From Candidatus Woesearchaeota archaeon (GTDB lineage: Archaea > Nanobdellota > Nanobdellia > SCGC-AAA011-G17 > JAGVZF01): a stretch of 46,723 nucleotides of DNA. Location of the stretch: positions 1 through 46,723 of the forward strand of contig JAGVZD010000002.1 of the NCBI GenBank assembly GCA_018302805.1, written 5' to 3'. The translations under genes were made by a program, and so were the position numbers. Shown here piece by piece: positions 29,292 to 38,579 of this stretch. Under the pieces are notes generated by a model that did no database searches, was not told the origin of the DNA, and saw nothing but the letters and a program-made list of their open reading frames with translations. Numbering within the stretch: position 1 is the first letter of the stretch; every line of letters starts with the position of its first letter.

Positions 29292-29380
29292 AGTCCCGTA
29301 GTCTAGCGGTCAAGAGGCTTGGCCTGATAAGATAGCGGACTCTGGATCCGTTGACCCAGGTTCGAATCCTGGCGGGACTA
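29292..29380 (+). tRNA. tRNA-Gln(CTG) with a 16-nt D-arm intron
   Basis: Acceptor AGTCCCG/CGGGACT, anticodon arm GCGGA-CTCTGGA-TCCGT, T-arm CCAGG-TTCGAAT-CCTGG. Confidence 0.92.
29315..29330 (+). other. tRNA-Gln D-arm intron (16 nt, AGGCTTGGCCTGATAA)
   Basis: BHB: GTCA/TGAT central helix, bulges AGA and AAG, inner GGC-TTG-GCC. Excision yields GTCTAGCGGTCAAGGAT, matching the D-arm of tRNA-Glu in this window. Confidence 0.82.
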
Positions 29381-29383
29381 TTT

Positions 29384-30121
29384 TTAGATTAGAATAAAAT
29401 CTCCTTTTGAATAAGGTGGCGACGAAAGGCACAATATCTCAAGGGGTTGCTTTAAAGTATTTTTAAGAGAATGATGGATATTTTGAGGGATGTAAATCAA
29501 TGAACCTTTACCTATATTTTCATCTTTATCATCCAATTTAATTGTCCCTTCCCCTCGGATTACGAAATAAACTTCTTCACTCTTTATATGGTAGTGTTGT
29601 TTTGCTTTTTTTAATCCTTTAAGATAGCCTACTGCAATTCCAATATTAGAATTTGTTCTTTCTTTAAGAGAATTTAATTCATAAACTGTTGCACCATCAT
29701 GAGAGATATGAGATTCAGTTAATAAGTTAAGTTCCTTGACTTGTGGTTCTTCAAATTCTCTTAATATTAATTTAATATCTCTAGGATCAAAAGAAGGTGT
29801 TGATATAACTAAGTGCTCTAGATCTTCACTTTCTGATATATTTTTGAGTTTATGTGGAACTCTTACATCTATTGATACATATGCTCCTTTCTTAACGTTA
29901 TAGGCTTGATTATTAAGATATAAAATTCCTCTTCCGCTTAAGATAAAATATTTTTCATTTGTAAAATAGTGGTTATGGAGAAGTGAAACATTTTTTGGAT
30001 ACATAAGGACATGAGCTAAACTGACTGATTCAAGTTTTATAACCTCACGAAGAATTTGATTACAAATATTTTCTACTGTCGGTATATCATATATGTTCAA
30101 GATATAAGGTTGCTTAACCAT
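29384..30121 (-). CDS. Bicupin (two cupin domains)
   Basis: HNHYFTNEKYFILSGRGILYLNNQAYNVKKGAYVSIDVRVPH and KQHYHIKSEEVYFVIRGEGTIKL. Confidence 0.85.
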   Translation of the reverse strand: MVKQPYILNIYDIPTVENICNQILREVIKLESVSLAHVLMYPKNVSLLHNHYFTNEKYFILSGRGILYLNNQAYNVKKGAYVSIDVRVPHKLKNISESEDLEHLVISTPSFDPRDIKLILREFEEPQVKELNLLTESHISHDGATVYELNSLKERTNSNIGIAVGYLKGLKKAKQHYHIKSEEVYFVIRGEGTIKLDDKDENIGKGSLIYIPQNIHHSLKNTLKQPLEILCLSSPPYSKGDFILI

Positions 30122-30148
30122 AATACATCAAAGATTGTATGTATTTAC

Positions 30149-30769
30149 TCATTTATTATTTTTATGCCTTTTAAAGGCTTTTGATACGTGCATAAAATAC
30201 CAAGCTATAATTACTGCAATTAAGATTATAATTATAGAATCTGCTATAAAACTATATTTATGGATTAACGTCCAATTTTCAGCTAATATAAAACCTAAGA
30301 ATAAAAGAAAGGTATTCCAAATTGTACCTCCAATTAATGTGTAAATAACAAATTTAGTAAGATTCATTTTTCCCATGCCTGCAGGAATTGAAATTATATG
30401 TCTTACAACTGGAATGAATCTCCCAATGAAGATCGTTTTCTCTCCATTTTTTTTAAAGAAATCTTCTGTCCATTGCAGGTGTGCTTCTTCTAATAATAAA
30501 TATTTGCCAAATTTTCTTATAAACTTATCTCCATAAAATTTCCCAATGTAATACGAGATTAACGAACCGATTAATGTGCCTAATGAGCTAAATATTATTG
30601 CCAGGGTCAAAGATAGTTTGCTTGTTGCAACAAGAAATCCAACAAATGGCATTACTAATTCTGAAGGGATAGGAGCGATCATACTTTCGAGAGCCATCAA
30701 TATTAATATCCCAAGATAATTTATTGCCAAAATTATCCCTGTAATAGTTTCAATTAAAGCTGAAAACAT
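30149..30769 (-). CDS. DedA family (VTT domain) membrane protein
   Basis: ESMIAPIPSELVMPFVGF...GRFIPVVRHIISIPAGMGKM. Confidence 0.9.
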   Translation of the reverse strand: MFSALIETITGIILAINYLGILILMALESMIAPIPSELVMPFVGFLVATSKLSLTLAIIFSSLGTLIGSLISYYIGKFYGDKFIRKFGKYLLLEEAHLQWTEDFFKKNGEKTIFIGRFIPVVRHIISIPAGMGKMNLTKFVIYTLIGGTIWNTFLLFLGFILAENWTLIHKYSFIADSIIIILIAVIIAWYFMHVSKAFKRHKNNK

Positions 30770-30883
30770 AAATTTTGAGAAAAATTTTAAGTTAAGAAGG
30801 TTCCGGTTCCAAAAATCATTTTGATACTCTTTTATAGTAATAAACTTAGAAAGATTTATAATTTTTCTTATATTTAAATATGA

Positions 30884-31966
30884 ATGGCAAGCAAAAAATC
30901 AGATTCTAGTGTGAATGAGAACCAAGAAAAGAAGAAAGCAAATTGGCCTTTGTACGTAATTAAAGTTTCAATTTATGCATCAATTGGATTAGGGATTTGG
31001 AATATATCTGAAAAATATCTAGCTCCACAGATTAACAAATATTTCGATTCACGGATTAACAAACTTAATGATCAAAGACGTACTGAAATTTTAGCTAAAT
31101 TAGAACATAGTATAAGAGAGTATTACTTAAATTCTACATATATTAATGCTTCTAAAATCAACTATGCTAAGGAAAGTGAATTACTGTCAAAGTTACAATT
31201 ACAGAACTTTTCAGATAGTAAGCCTGATCGAGATAAGTCGATAGAAAATTTAGTAGAGAATACTGTAAATATTGGGCATATTTTTGTACCTTCTTTAGAT
31301 ATAGATAATTTAGTTGAAGATGTTTTAGGTTATGATGGGAGATCAAATATAATCTTCTGGAATTCTGGACCATCTTCGAATGCATTTATTATAAGCAATG
31401 AAGGACATCTTGTTACTGCACTTCATGTTGTAGAAAATTATTTTAATGATTACAATAAAGTAGTTGTAATGGATGATAAGAAAAAAATTCATAATGTCAC
31501 AGCCATTTTAGCATTTTCTAAACTTTATGATCTTGCACTTTTGAAAACAGATATAAAAGGAAATATATCAGTACCGATACTTGTTAATGAGGATACTCTA
31601 CCTAAAAATGCAACCTTATACAGTATTGGTAAAAATGTTATAGGTCGTCCTGATTTTGAATTTACAGCGGAGAAAGTGTATATTAAAAATAAAGACACTA
31701 TAAGTATAGAGAGGATTGTTTCTGCAGGTATCCTAAAGAGAGTGAGCGATGATATTATAATAAGTAGAGAGGGTACTTTATTGGGAAAGAATGTATTAGC
31801 TAATAATTTTAGTCGAGGTGGTTACAGCGGAATGTTTGTATCTGATGAATATGGAAGGATTGTCGGTGTACATTCATTAGGTGGATCTGAGGGAAGCAGA
31901 TTATCACCTGCATCAAAAATTAAAGAACTCGTTGATTTCTATCTAGCCTCATTAAAAGGCAAATAG
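30884..31966 (+). CDS. Membrane-anchored trypsin-like serine protease
   Basis: N-terminal TM; triad regions VTALHVVE, LYDLALLKTD, SRGGYSGMFV. Confidence 0.82.
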   Translation: MASKKSDSSVNENQEKKKANWPLYVIKVSIYASIGLGIWNISEKYLAPQINKYFDSRINKLNDQRRTEILAKLEHSIREYYLNSTYINASKINYAKESELLSKLQLQNFSDSKPDRDKSIENLVENTVNIGHIFVPSLDIDNLVEDVLGYDGRSNIIFWNSGPSSNAFIISNEGHLVTALHVVENYFNDYNKVVVMDDKKKIHNVTAILAFSKLYDLALLKTDIKGNISVPILVNEDTLPKNATLYSIGKNVIGRPDFEFTAEKVYIKNKDTISIERIVSAGILKRVSDDIIISREGTLLGKNVLANNFSRGGYSGMFVSDEYGRIVGVHSLGGSEGSRLSPASKIKELVDFYLASLKGK

Positions 31967-32006
31967 TTAAAAAGAGAGAATTTTCATATTATAAATATTT
32001 TATAAA

Positions 32007-33038
32007 TTGAGAGAAATGGGAATCATTAAAATAAAAGAGGTTAGTAAAAGTTTTAGGGATAAATCTCAAGAAATCCTAGATAGAAAAAATGATAAGGCTA
32101 AATTTAAATTTTTAAAATATATCACTTACAGAAAGTTAGTAAAGGCTCTTAATTGTGTAACTTTTTCTGTTAATAAAGGCGAAATTTTTGGTTTGCTTGG
32201 ACCTAATGGTGCTGGAAAAACAACATTGAGTAAAATGATAGTGGGACTGCTTAAACCTGATAAAGGGAGAGTATTAGTTTTTGATAAACAAGGTGATGAT
32301 ATTAATAAAGAAAGTAGGAGATTTAATGTTGTTTTTGCCAGAGCAAACCTATTTTATGAATTAAGCGGTAGAGAAAATCTAGAATTTTATTCTAAGTTAT
32401 ATGGAATTAAAAATTATAAAAAAAAGATTCAAAGGTGGATAGAAATTTTTGAGGTTGATAAGAAAGCAGAGAGCAAGACATATACTTATTCTACAGGAGA
32501 GGCAATGAGATTTAAAATAATTAAAGCACTTTTAAATCAGCCAGAACTATTGGTTTTAGATGAACCTACTATTGGGTTAGATGTCAATATGGCGATCAAA
32601 ATAAGAGAGTTATTAAAGCAATTAAATAAGAAATACAATGTTACAATTTTTCTAACTACACATTATATGGAAGAAGCAGATTATTTATGTGATAGAGTAG
32701 CAATTTTAAATAAAGGAAAAATTTTAAAGATAGGTACTGCAAAGGAAATAAAGGGATTATTGAGGAAGAATAAAATTGTAGAAGTTCAAATTAAAAATTT
32801 TAATAGCCTAGTTTTAAAGAAAATTAAAGATTCTGGATATGTCAAAGATTTAGAATTTATTGGAGTTGAAGAAAAAATCAGAGTAATCCTGAAACTGACT
32901 GCGAAGGTTGAAGATTTTATTACTTTCTTGCATAAAAATAATCTGAAGGTAAGTTCAATAAATGTGGAAGAACCAAGTTTAGCAGATGCATATCTCTATT
33001 TAACTGGTCAAGAGTTGGTGAGCGATGAGCTTCTTTAG
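32007..33038 (+). CDS. ABC transporter ATP-binding protein
   Basis: LLGPNGAGKTTLSKM Walker A, STGEAMRFKI signature, LLVLDEPTIGLD Walker B. Confidence 0.95.
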   Translation: MREMGIIKIKEVSKSFRDKSQEILDRKNDKAKFKFLKYITYRKLVKALNCVTFSVNKGEIFGLLGPNGAGKTTLSKMIVGLLKPDKGRVLVFDKQGDDINKESRRFNVVFARANLFYELSGRENLEFYSKLYGIKNYKKKIQRWIEIFEVDKKAESKTYTYSTGEAMRFKIIKALLNQPELLVLDEPTIGLDVNMAIKIRELLKQLNKKYNVTIFLTTHYMEEADYLCDRVAILNKGKILKIGTAKEIKGLLRKNKIVEVQIKNFNSLVLKKIKDSGYVKDLEFIGVEEKIRVILKLTAKVEDFITFLHKNNLKVSSINVEEPSLADAYLYLTGQELVSDELL

Positions 33039-33828
33039 GGATTTATGGATACTAACGATATTAGACTTCAAGAGATATTATACTTGGTCAGAAAGAATTG
33101 TATTTGATGTACTATTAAGCATAATTGGTTTCTTGAGTTTTGTATTAGTTTGGCAGGCTGTCTTTAAAGGAGGTTTTGAAGGTATAGGACCTTTGACAAA
33201 AGATAATTTCATTGTATTTATATTGTCTGGAAGTATTGTTTGGGAATTTATTAGCGTAAATTTAACAGGCGATGGTATATGGGCTTTTATAAGGGAGAAA
33301 TATCAGGGAACATTGCCTTACCTATTAGTTAGTCCTGCAAATAAATTAGCTTTTGTGTATAGCAAAGTCATGATTAATTTGTTTAAAATATTAATCAATG
33401 TTATATTGTCTTTGTTTGTTGCTTTTGTTTTCTTTGATATTAATTTTAATGGAAGTATTTTGTTAGCTATCTTTTCATTACTTCTTATTTTTGTTACATT
33501 TTCTGGGATTGGAATTGTAATTGCAAGTTTAGGTGCGTGGAGAGAAGGCATTGCAAATGTCTCTTTTGTTCTTGGTTCTATATTATACTTAGTATCTGGG
33601 GTATATTATCCAATAGAAATTTTTCCGGAAACAATGCAAAAAATATTTTTTGTACTACCAACAACCCAGTCAATCAACTTACTAAGAGAAATAGTAATTA
33701 ATAATGCATCTTTTCTTAATGTGTTTCCAATTTTAAGTTACCTGTTAATCTGGGGAATTGCTTTAATAATTTTAGGTCTTATAATTTTTAAGAAATTAGA
33801 AAAGAAAATTAGTTTATTAGGTATTTAA
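33025..33828 (+). CDS. ABC-2 type transporter permease
   Basis: Six-TM protein overlapping the ATPase gene by 14 nt. Confidence 0.9.
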   Translation: MSFFRDLWILTILDFKRYYTWSERIVFDVLLSIIGFLSFVLVWQAVFKGGFEGIGPLTKDNFIVFILSGSIVWEFISVNLTGDGIWAFIREKYQGTLPYLLVSPANKLAFVYSKVMINLFKILINVILSLFVAFVFFDINFNGSILLAIFSLLLIFVTFSGIGIVIASLGAWREGIANVSFVLGSILYLVSGVYYPIEIFPETMQKIFFVLPTTQSINLLREIVINNASFLNVFPILSYLLIWGIALIILGLIIFKKLEKKISLLGI

Positions 33829-33914
33829 TTAATTCGATAGACTTATAAATTTCTTTAAAATATTTTGAAACTATGCTCCGTTAGTCTAGCCCGGTCAAGG
33901 ATTCGGCCCTCTCG

Positions 33915-33951
33915 AGCAAACTTTTCTTAAAAGTTTAATCAAAATGGAGAA
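33915..33951 (+). other. tRNA-Glu intron (37 nt)
   Basis: BHB: CTCT/GGAG central helix, bulges CGA and AAA, outer helix CGGCC/GGCCG. Confidence 0.88.
33918..33943 (+). repeat. Intron repeat element copy 1: AAACTTTT-CTT-AAAAGTTT-AATCAAA
   Basis: Identical to copies 2 and 3 except for the 3-nt loop. Confidence 0.95.
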
Positions 33952-33985
33952 AGGCCGAGACCCGAGTTCAAATCTCGGACGGAGC

Positions 33986-34011
33986 ATTTAATGCTTGAGA
34001 GCATTTAAATA
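33986..34011. terminator. Hairpin with T-tract downstream of tRNA-Glu
   Basis: ATTTAATGCT-TGAG-AGCATTTAAAT followed by AATTTTT. Confidence 0.4.
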
Positions 34012-34056
34012 ATTTTTCACAATCTCTTTCCCGGAGGGGTGGTAGGAGGCAAATAA

Positions 34057-34518
34057 ATGAAAGGGATATTAAAAGGATCCTTAGCAGCAATTGTATTTGC
34101 TATCGGAGTTGAGGCAATTTCATGCAGTGAGGCAACAAGGCCTTTTGAACAAGGATTGGGCTGCACGCTGCAGGATACTACTTTGGTATCTGTAAATGAT
34201 CAAAGGTCACTTCGATTTGAAGCTGAAAGTAGCACCTATTATGTAAGGATTTTGCATGTAAGGCCAGAACCAGAGGATGTGCCCAACCCAAGTGCACATA
34301 TCGTTTCTATGTTGGTCAATAACTCAAGATACGTAAGTGGACTGTTGAGTAATGGTCAAGACATTGATAGGCTCTATTTAAGAGGAGAAACTACATCCAC
34401 CGAACCAACAGGTGGTGACGAAGCAATTCTAGACATTACGTACGCTAGGGGGCGCATTCCACCAAGTGAAGGTGCTGAAAGAGGAACTGTTGGTCTGAGA
34501 TTCATACGGTGTAGATAA
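34057..34518 (+). CDS. Secreted/lipoprotein-like hypothetical protein preceded by a strong SD
   Basis: Signal-like MKGILKGSLAAIVFAIGVEAISC; upstream GGTAGGAGGC; composition noticeably richer in G/C than neighbours. Confidence 0.65.
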   Translation: MKGILKGSLAAIVFAIGVEAISCSEATRPFEQGLGCTLQDTTLVSVNDQRSLRFEAESSTYYVRILHVRPEPEDVPNPSAHIVSMLVNNSRYVSGLLSNGQDIDRLYLRGETTSTEPTGGDEAILDITYARGRIPPSEGAERGTVGLRFIRCR

Positions 34519-34534
34519 ACTTACTTTTCTTTTT

Positions 34535-34660
34535 TTATTTAATCAAAAGAGGTAATGCCCAAATTAAAGATAATGCTAAGATCGAATAACTTACATGCCT
34601 CATAAATTTGTTAGTGTACCGATTAGGATTTCTACAGAGTCTGAAGAAAGTGCATATATT
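34535..34660 (-). pseudogene. C-terminal remnant of a UbiA-like prenyltransferase
   Basis: Minus strand reads FFRLCRNPNRYTNKFMRHVSYSILALSLIWALPLLIK*, matching FYLKVIKNPNLYTNSYIRHVSYVLLIISLLVALPLL of the intact gene at 36300..37181. Confidence 0.8.
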
Positions 34661-34687
34661 TATAAAAGTGGAGAAATTTAATTTTAA

Positions 34688-36277
34688 ATGCCAAATGCTT
34701 TATTAGTTTATCCAAAGAATCCTGTTACATTTTGGAGTTTTGATGAAGCTTTAAAGATTGCTGGGAAAAAATGTTCTTTTCAACCTGCAGGATTACTTAC
34801 AGTTGCAGGAATGTTACCAGAAAGATATGCGCCTAGAGTCATAGATGAAAATGTTGAACCTTTAAGAGATACAGATTTAGAATGGGCAGATGTTGTTTTA
34901 ACTTCATCTATGATAATACATTTGGATTCACTTGAAGAAATTATTAAACGAGCTAAAGAACATAGAAAACCTGTATTGTCGGGAGGTCCATTAGCAACAC
35001 AATATTTTAATGATATTAAAGGTGATGCAACTTTCTTCTTAGGCGAAGCTGAAGCAGGATTTGTTGACACATTAGATGAAATTGTAAGGCAAAGATTTAT
35101 ACCTGGAAAGCGAGTAGTTGATAAGCGAAAAAAGTTTGAATCCTTAAATAATACTCCTTTACAAAGATTTGATTTAATCAAGGATAATCTGCAAAAATAT
35201 GCTTCGATGGCTATACAAATTACCAGAGGTTGCCCGGAATCCTGCACTTTTTGTAACATACCCTCATTGTATGGAAAGAAAACAAGATTAAAATCTGCAA
35301 GCGATGTAATTCAAGAACTGCAATTACTCTATGATCTTAAATGGAGAGGATCGGTAATGATTGTAGATGATAATATTGTTGGTAATCAGACAGCAATTAT
35401 CCCGATTCTGAAAGAAACTGCTCATTGGCAAGAGAGGCATAACTATCCTTTTAGCCTCCATACTCAAGGAAGTTTAAGAATGTATGAAGATCCTAAGTTA
35501 ATGGACGCTATGTACCAAGCTGGATTTAATCTGGTTTTTTGGGGGTTAGAATCTCCAGCTGCTGAAAGTTTAAAGGCTATGGGTGCTCAAAAAAATCTGC
35601 AAGCAACTAATGAACGTGGAAGGAGATCAATGCTTGAAAAAGTTCGTGAAATTCAAAAATATTATTTTAGGGGTCAAGCTGGTTTCATTATTGGTTTTGA
35701 TGCAGACCCCCCTGATATTGCTAAGAGGATGAAGGCATTTATTGATGAATCAAGGATTAGTGTTGCAATGGTTGGTCCCTTAGGAGTCTTGCCAGATACT
35801 CCGGATTGGATAAGATACTCTAGAGATAATAGACTTGTAGAAAGTGTGAGGTATAATGGAGATTCTGGATTGTTTGCCAAAGAATTAAGTTATATTCCAA
35901 GATACCAAGATGGAAGTGAAATGGATCCAGAAATTGTTTTAGGAAGGCATCGTGAAGTTGTACAACATATAAACAGTCCTGAGAATTATTTTGCAAGGAC
36001 ATTAGATTATATTAATCATAGAGAAAGAAAACCAATTAGGCAAACTAGGATTGATTTTGCTAATTTTAAAGCTGCATTTAGATCTTTTTATTATCAAGGA
36101 ATTAAGAGTGATTACAAAAAAACTTACTGGGATTATTTATGGAAAGTTGCATCTCATGATTTAAGAGATATTCCAGATGCGATTACTTATGCTGTAGAAG
36201 GCCATCATTTAATTACGCTAACTAAAAAAGGGTTGGAAGAATTTAAGGGTAAAATTGGATTAGAGAAGAGTGTTTAA
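34688..36277 (+). CDS. B12-binding-domain radical SAM protein (DUF4070-like C-terminus)
   Basis: ITRGCPESCTFCNIPSLYG (CxxxCxxC) plus N-terminal Rossmann-like domain. Confidence 0.92.
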   Translation: MPNALLVYPKNPVTFWSFDEALKIAGKKCSFQPAGLLTVAGMLPERYAPRVIDENVEPLRDTDLEWADVVLTSSMIIHLDSLEEIIKRAKEHRKPVLSGGPLATQYFNDIKGDATFFLGEAEAGFVDTLDEIVRQRFIPGKRVVDKRKKFESLNNTPLQRFDLIKDNLQKYASMAIQITRGCPESCTFCNIPSLYGKKTRLKSASDVIQELQLLYDLKWRGSVMIVDDNIVGNQTAIIPILKETAHWQERHNYPFSLHTQGSLRMYEDPKLMDAMYQAGFNLVFWGLESPAAESLKAMGAQKNLQATNERGRRSMLEKVREIQKYYFRGQAGFIIGFDADPPDIAKRMKAFIDESRISVAMVGPLGVLPDTPDWIRYSRDNRLVESVRYNGDSGLFAKELSYIPRYQDGSEMDPEIVLGRHREVVQHINSPENYFARTLDYINHRERKPIRQTRIDFANFKAAFRSFYYQGIKSDYKKTYWDYLWKVASHDLRDIPDAITYAVEGHHLITLTKKGLEEFKGKIGLEKSV

Positions 36278-36299
36278 GACTATATATTTTAATATAGCT

Positions 36300-37181
36300 T
36301 TATAATAATGGTAAGGCAACTAGTAAGGATATAATTAGTAATACATAACTTACATGTCTAATATAACTGTTTGTATATAAATTTGGGTTTTTTATTACTT
36401 TTAAATAAAAGGGGGCAATTAGTAAAACTATAGGGGTTAAATAAATTAAATTATATGGTAGTGAACCGATGTTCTCAATATTAAAGAATTTATCATTAAA
36501 TAACATTAAGAAAAATGAAGCTATCGCTATAAACATTAAAGCGAAGGCAGAAATTTTAATTCTATCTTTATTATAAGTTGTTACTGAACTTTTATACTTT
36601 AATTTTTTTTCTAAATCATAATGATGAAGTCTATAAAATAAAAATCCAGATGTTTTTGTCAATGTTACAAAAATTAAGCCTAAAATGGGGATGTTAAAAG
36701 ATGTTGTAAATAAAAACCATCCCGCTAAAAATCTCAGAATTTGGCCCAGCATACCGCAAGAGATAAAGTCCCAATTAGCAGATTCTTTAAATCTAAATGG
36801 TTTCAAAGTATAAGTTAATTGGTTGAATAAGGTAAATATTATTATTAAAAGAAAATAAAAACTAATGAGTGAAGATAAAATAATAGACAAAGAAATTAAA
36901 ATTGAGGCAGATATTGTGGCAGTTTTTTTACTTAATTGGCCTGATATTATAGGCCTTTCTTTCTTTTCTTTATGAAATTTGTCCACATAAATATCACTTA
37001 AGTCATTTAATATATAAAGACCAGACCACATTAATACCCCTAAGACTAAAAAACCAAAAAAGAACTCTTTTATAGGAGGTAATTTATTTAATGCTAAATA
37101 AGATGCCAGTAGCATCACCCATAAAGTTTTTAGCCATAATAGAGGCCTACATGATTTAATAATATTTAATAGAGTTTTCAA
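36300..37181 (-). CDS. UbiA family prenyltransferase
   Basis: NDLSDIYVDKFHKEKKERPIISGQLS, multi-TM. Confidence 0.9.
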   Translation of the reverse strand: MKTLLNIIKSCRPLLWLKTLWVMLLASYLALNKLPPIKEFFFGFLVLGVLMWSGLYILNDLSDIYVDKFHKEKKERPIISGQLSKKTATISASILISLSIILSSLISFYFLLIIIFTLFNQLTYTLKPFRFKESANWDFISCGMLGQILRFLAGWFLFTTSFNIPILGLIFVTLTKTSGFLFYRLHHYDLEKKLKYKSSVTTYNKDRIKISAFALMFIAIASFFLMLFNDKFFNIENIGSLPYNLIYLTPIVLLIAPFYLKVIKNPNLYTNSYIRHVSYVLLIISLLVALPLL

Positions 37182-37222
37182 ATCACTATTTCATAATTTT
37201 ATGATGTTATAAAGTTTATGAT

Positions 37223-38419
37223 TTAATTACGTCTGTGTAAATTATTATGTCTTCTTGGTTTATTGAATCCGGATCTATAATCAAAATCTCTTCTTCCAAC
37301 ATCAAAGTAAACTCTTTTAAATTCTTCTCTAGGAAGCTTTAAAATTTTAATGGGATACTTTTGCAGGACAGCGGAAAAGAAAGAATGGTCATTAGAGGAA
37401 AGTAATGTTATTGCTTTTCCTGATTTGCCTGCGCGGGCAGTTCTACCAATTTGATGCACATATTCTTCTGGATTTTTTGGAACACTATAATTAAAGATAT
37501 GTGTAACATTTTTTATATCTAGACCCCGAGCAGCTATAGCAGTTGCTACAAGAACATGAGGTTTTCCCTTGTGAAAGCCATTTATAACATTTAATCTTTT
37601 GTTTTGTGACATACCTCCATGGATAACTTGCGCATCTATGTCATTCTTAATTAAATTCCTTGCAGTAAGATCTGCGTTTCGTCTAGTCGAACAAAAGACT
37701 ATGGCTAATTTAGGATTTTCTTTTTTGATTAAGTGCACTAGCATTGAGAATTTCTCTTTTATGTCAACATCATAATAAAATTGATTAAGGTAACTTTCTT
37801 CCACATGTGGTTGAGATCTAATAACTACTGGTGATTTCATGTAGTGATTTTTCAGTTTAGCAATATCATCAGATATAGTGGCCCCAAATAATAATGTCTG
37901 TCTATTTTTTGGAGTCGCCTTCAATATAATTTCTATGTCTTCGATAAATCCCATAGTAGACATTTTATCCGCTTCATCTAAAACAATGACTTTAATTTTT
38001 GATAGGTCTAAAGATCTTCTCGATAAATGATCTACTAATCTTCCAGGAGTGCCAACTACAATATCTGCTTTCCTAATGTGAAATTCTTGAGGTTGCAATG
38101 AAACCCCACCATAAACTACTGTTGTGTATAACTTAAAATATTTTGTAAGTTTTCTGATTTCCCTAGCTACCTGTTCAGCAAGTTCCCTTACAGGAACAAC
38201 AATTAGAATTTGCACTCCTTGCCCAGTTTTTATATTATCAAGAATAGATGAGCCAAATGCTATGGTTTTTCCCGAACCTGTTTTAGACATGGCAATTATA
38301 TCATGACCTGATTTTATTTGAGGTATAACCTTTATTTGGATATCTGTAGGTTCAATTATGTCTTCTTCAGATAATGCTTTAACTATTTCTTGTTTTATCC
38401 CTAATTCAGTAAAATCCAT
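37223..38419 (-). CDS. DEAD-box ATP-dependent RNA helicase
   Basis: AMSKTGSGKT, VLDEADKM, HQIGRTARAG. Confidence 0.96.
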   Translation of the reverse strand: MDFTELGIKQEIVKALSEEDIIEPTDIQIKVIPQIKSGHDIIAMSKTGSGKTIAFGSSILDNIKTGQGVQILIVVPVRELAEQVAREIRKLTKYFKLYTTVVYGGVSLQPQEFHIRKADIVVGTPGRLVDHLSRRSLDLSKIKVIVLDEADKMSTMGFIEDIEIILKATPKNRQTLLFGATISDDIAKLKNHYMKSPVVIRSQPHVEESYLNQFYYDVDIKEKFSMLVHLIKKENPKLAIVFCSTRRNADLTARNLIKNDIDAQVIHGGMSQNKRLNVINGFHKGKPHVLVATAIAARGLDIKNVTHIFNYSVPKNPEEYVHQIGRTARAGKSGKAITLLSSNDHSFFSAVLQKYPIKILKLPREEFKRVYFDVGRRDFDYRSGFNKPRRHNNLHRRN

Positions 38420-38579
38420 TTTTAATATAGAAAACCTTATAATTTCTAAAAGCTAAATATTCCATTAATCAGTGAGGTTTTAATCGAGTTTATAAACATA
38501 ACTATTTTAGACTTTTTAGATGAATTTGTTATACTTGACTTCATAAAATTTAAATATTAGTTTTGTATTTATCTAGATT

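Larger units (their letters stand above)
33875..33986 (+). tRNA. tRNA-Glu(CTC) with a 37-nt intron at 37/38
   Basis: Acceptor GCTCCGT/ACGGAGC, anticodon stem CGGCC/GGCCG, loop CTCTCG|A, T-arm CCGAG-TTCAAAT-CTCGG. Confidence 0.95.

Noticed and set aside
29227-29313. Provided N-terminal extension of the CutA ORF
   Set aside because: Overlaps tRNA-Gln and encodes no CutA-like sequence; ATG at 29226 fits the family start.
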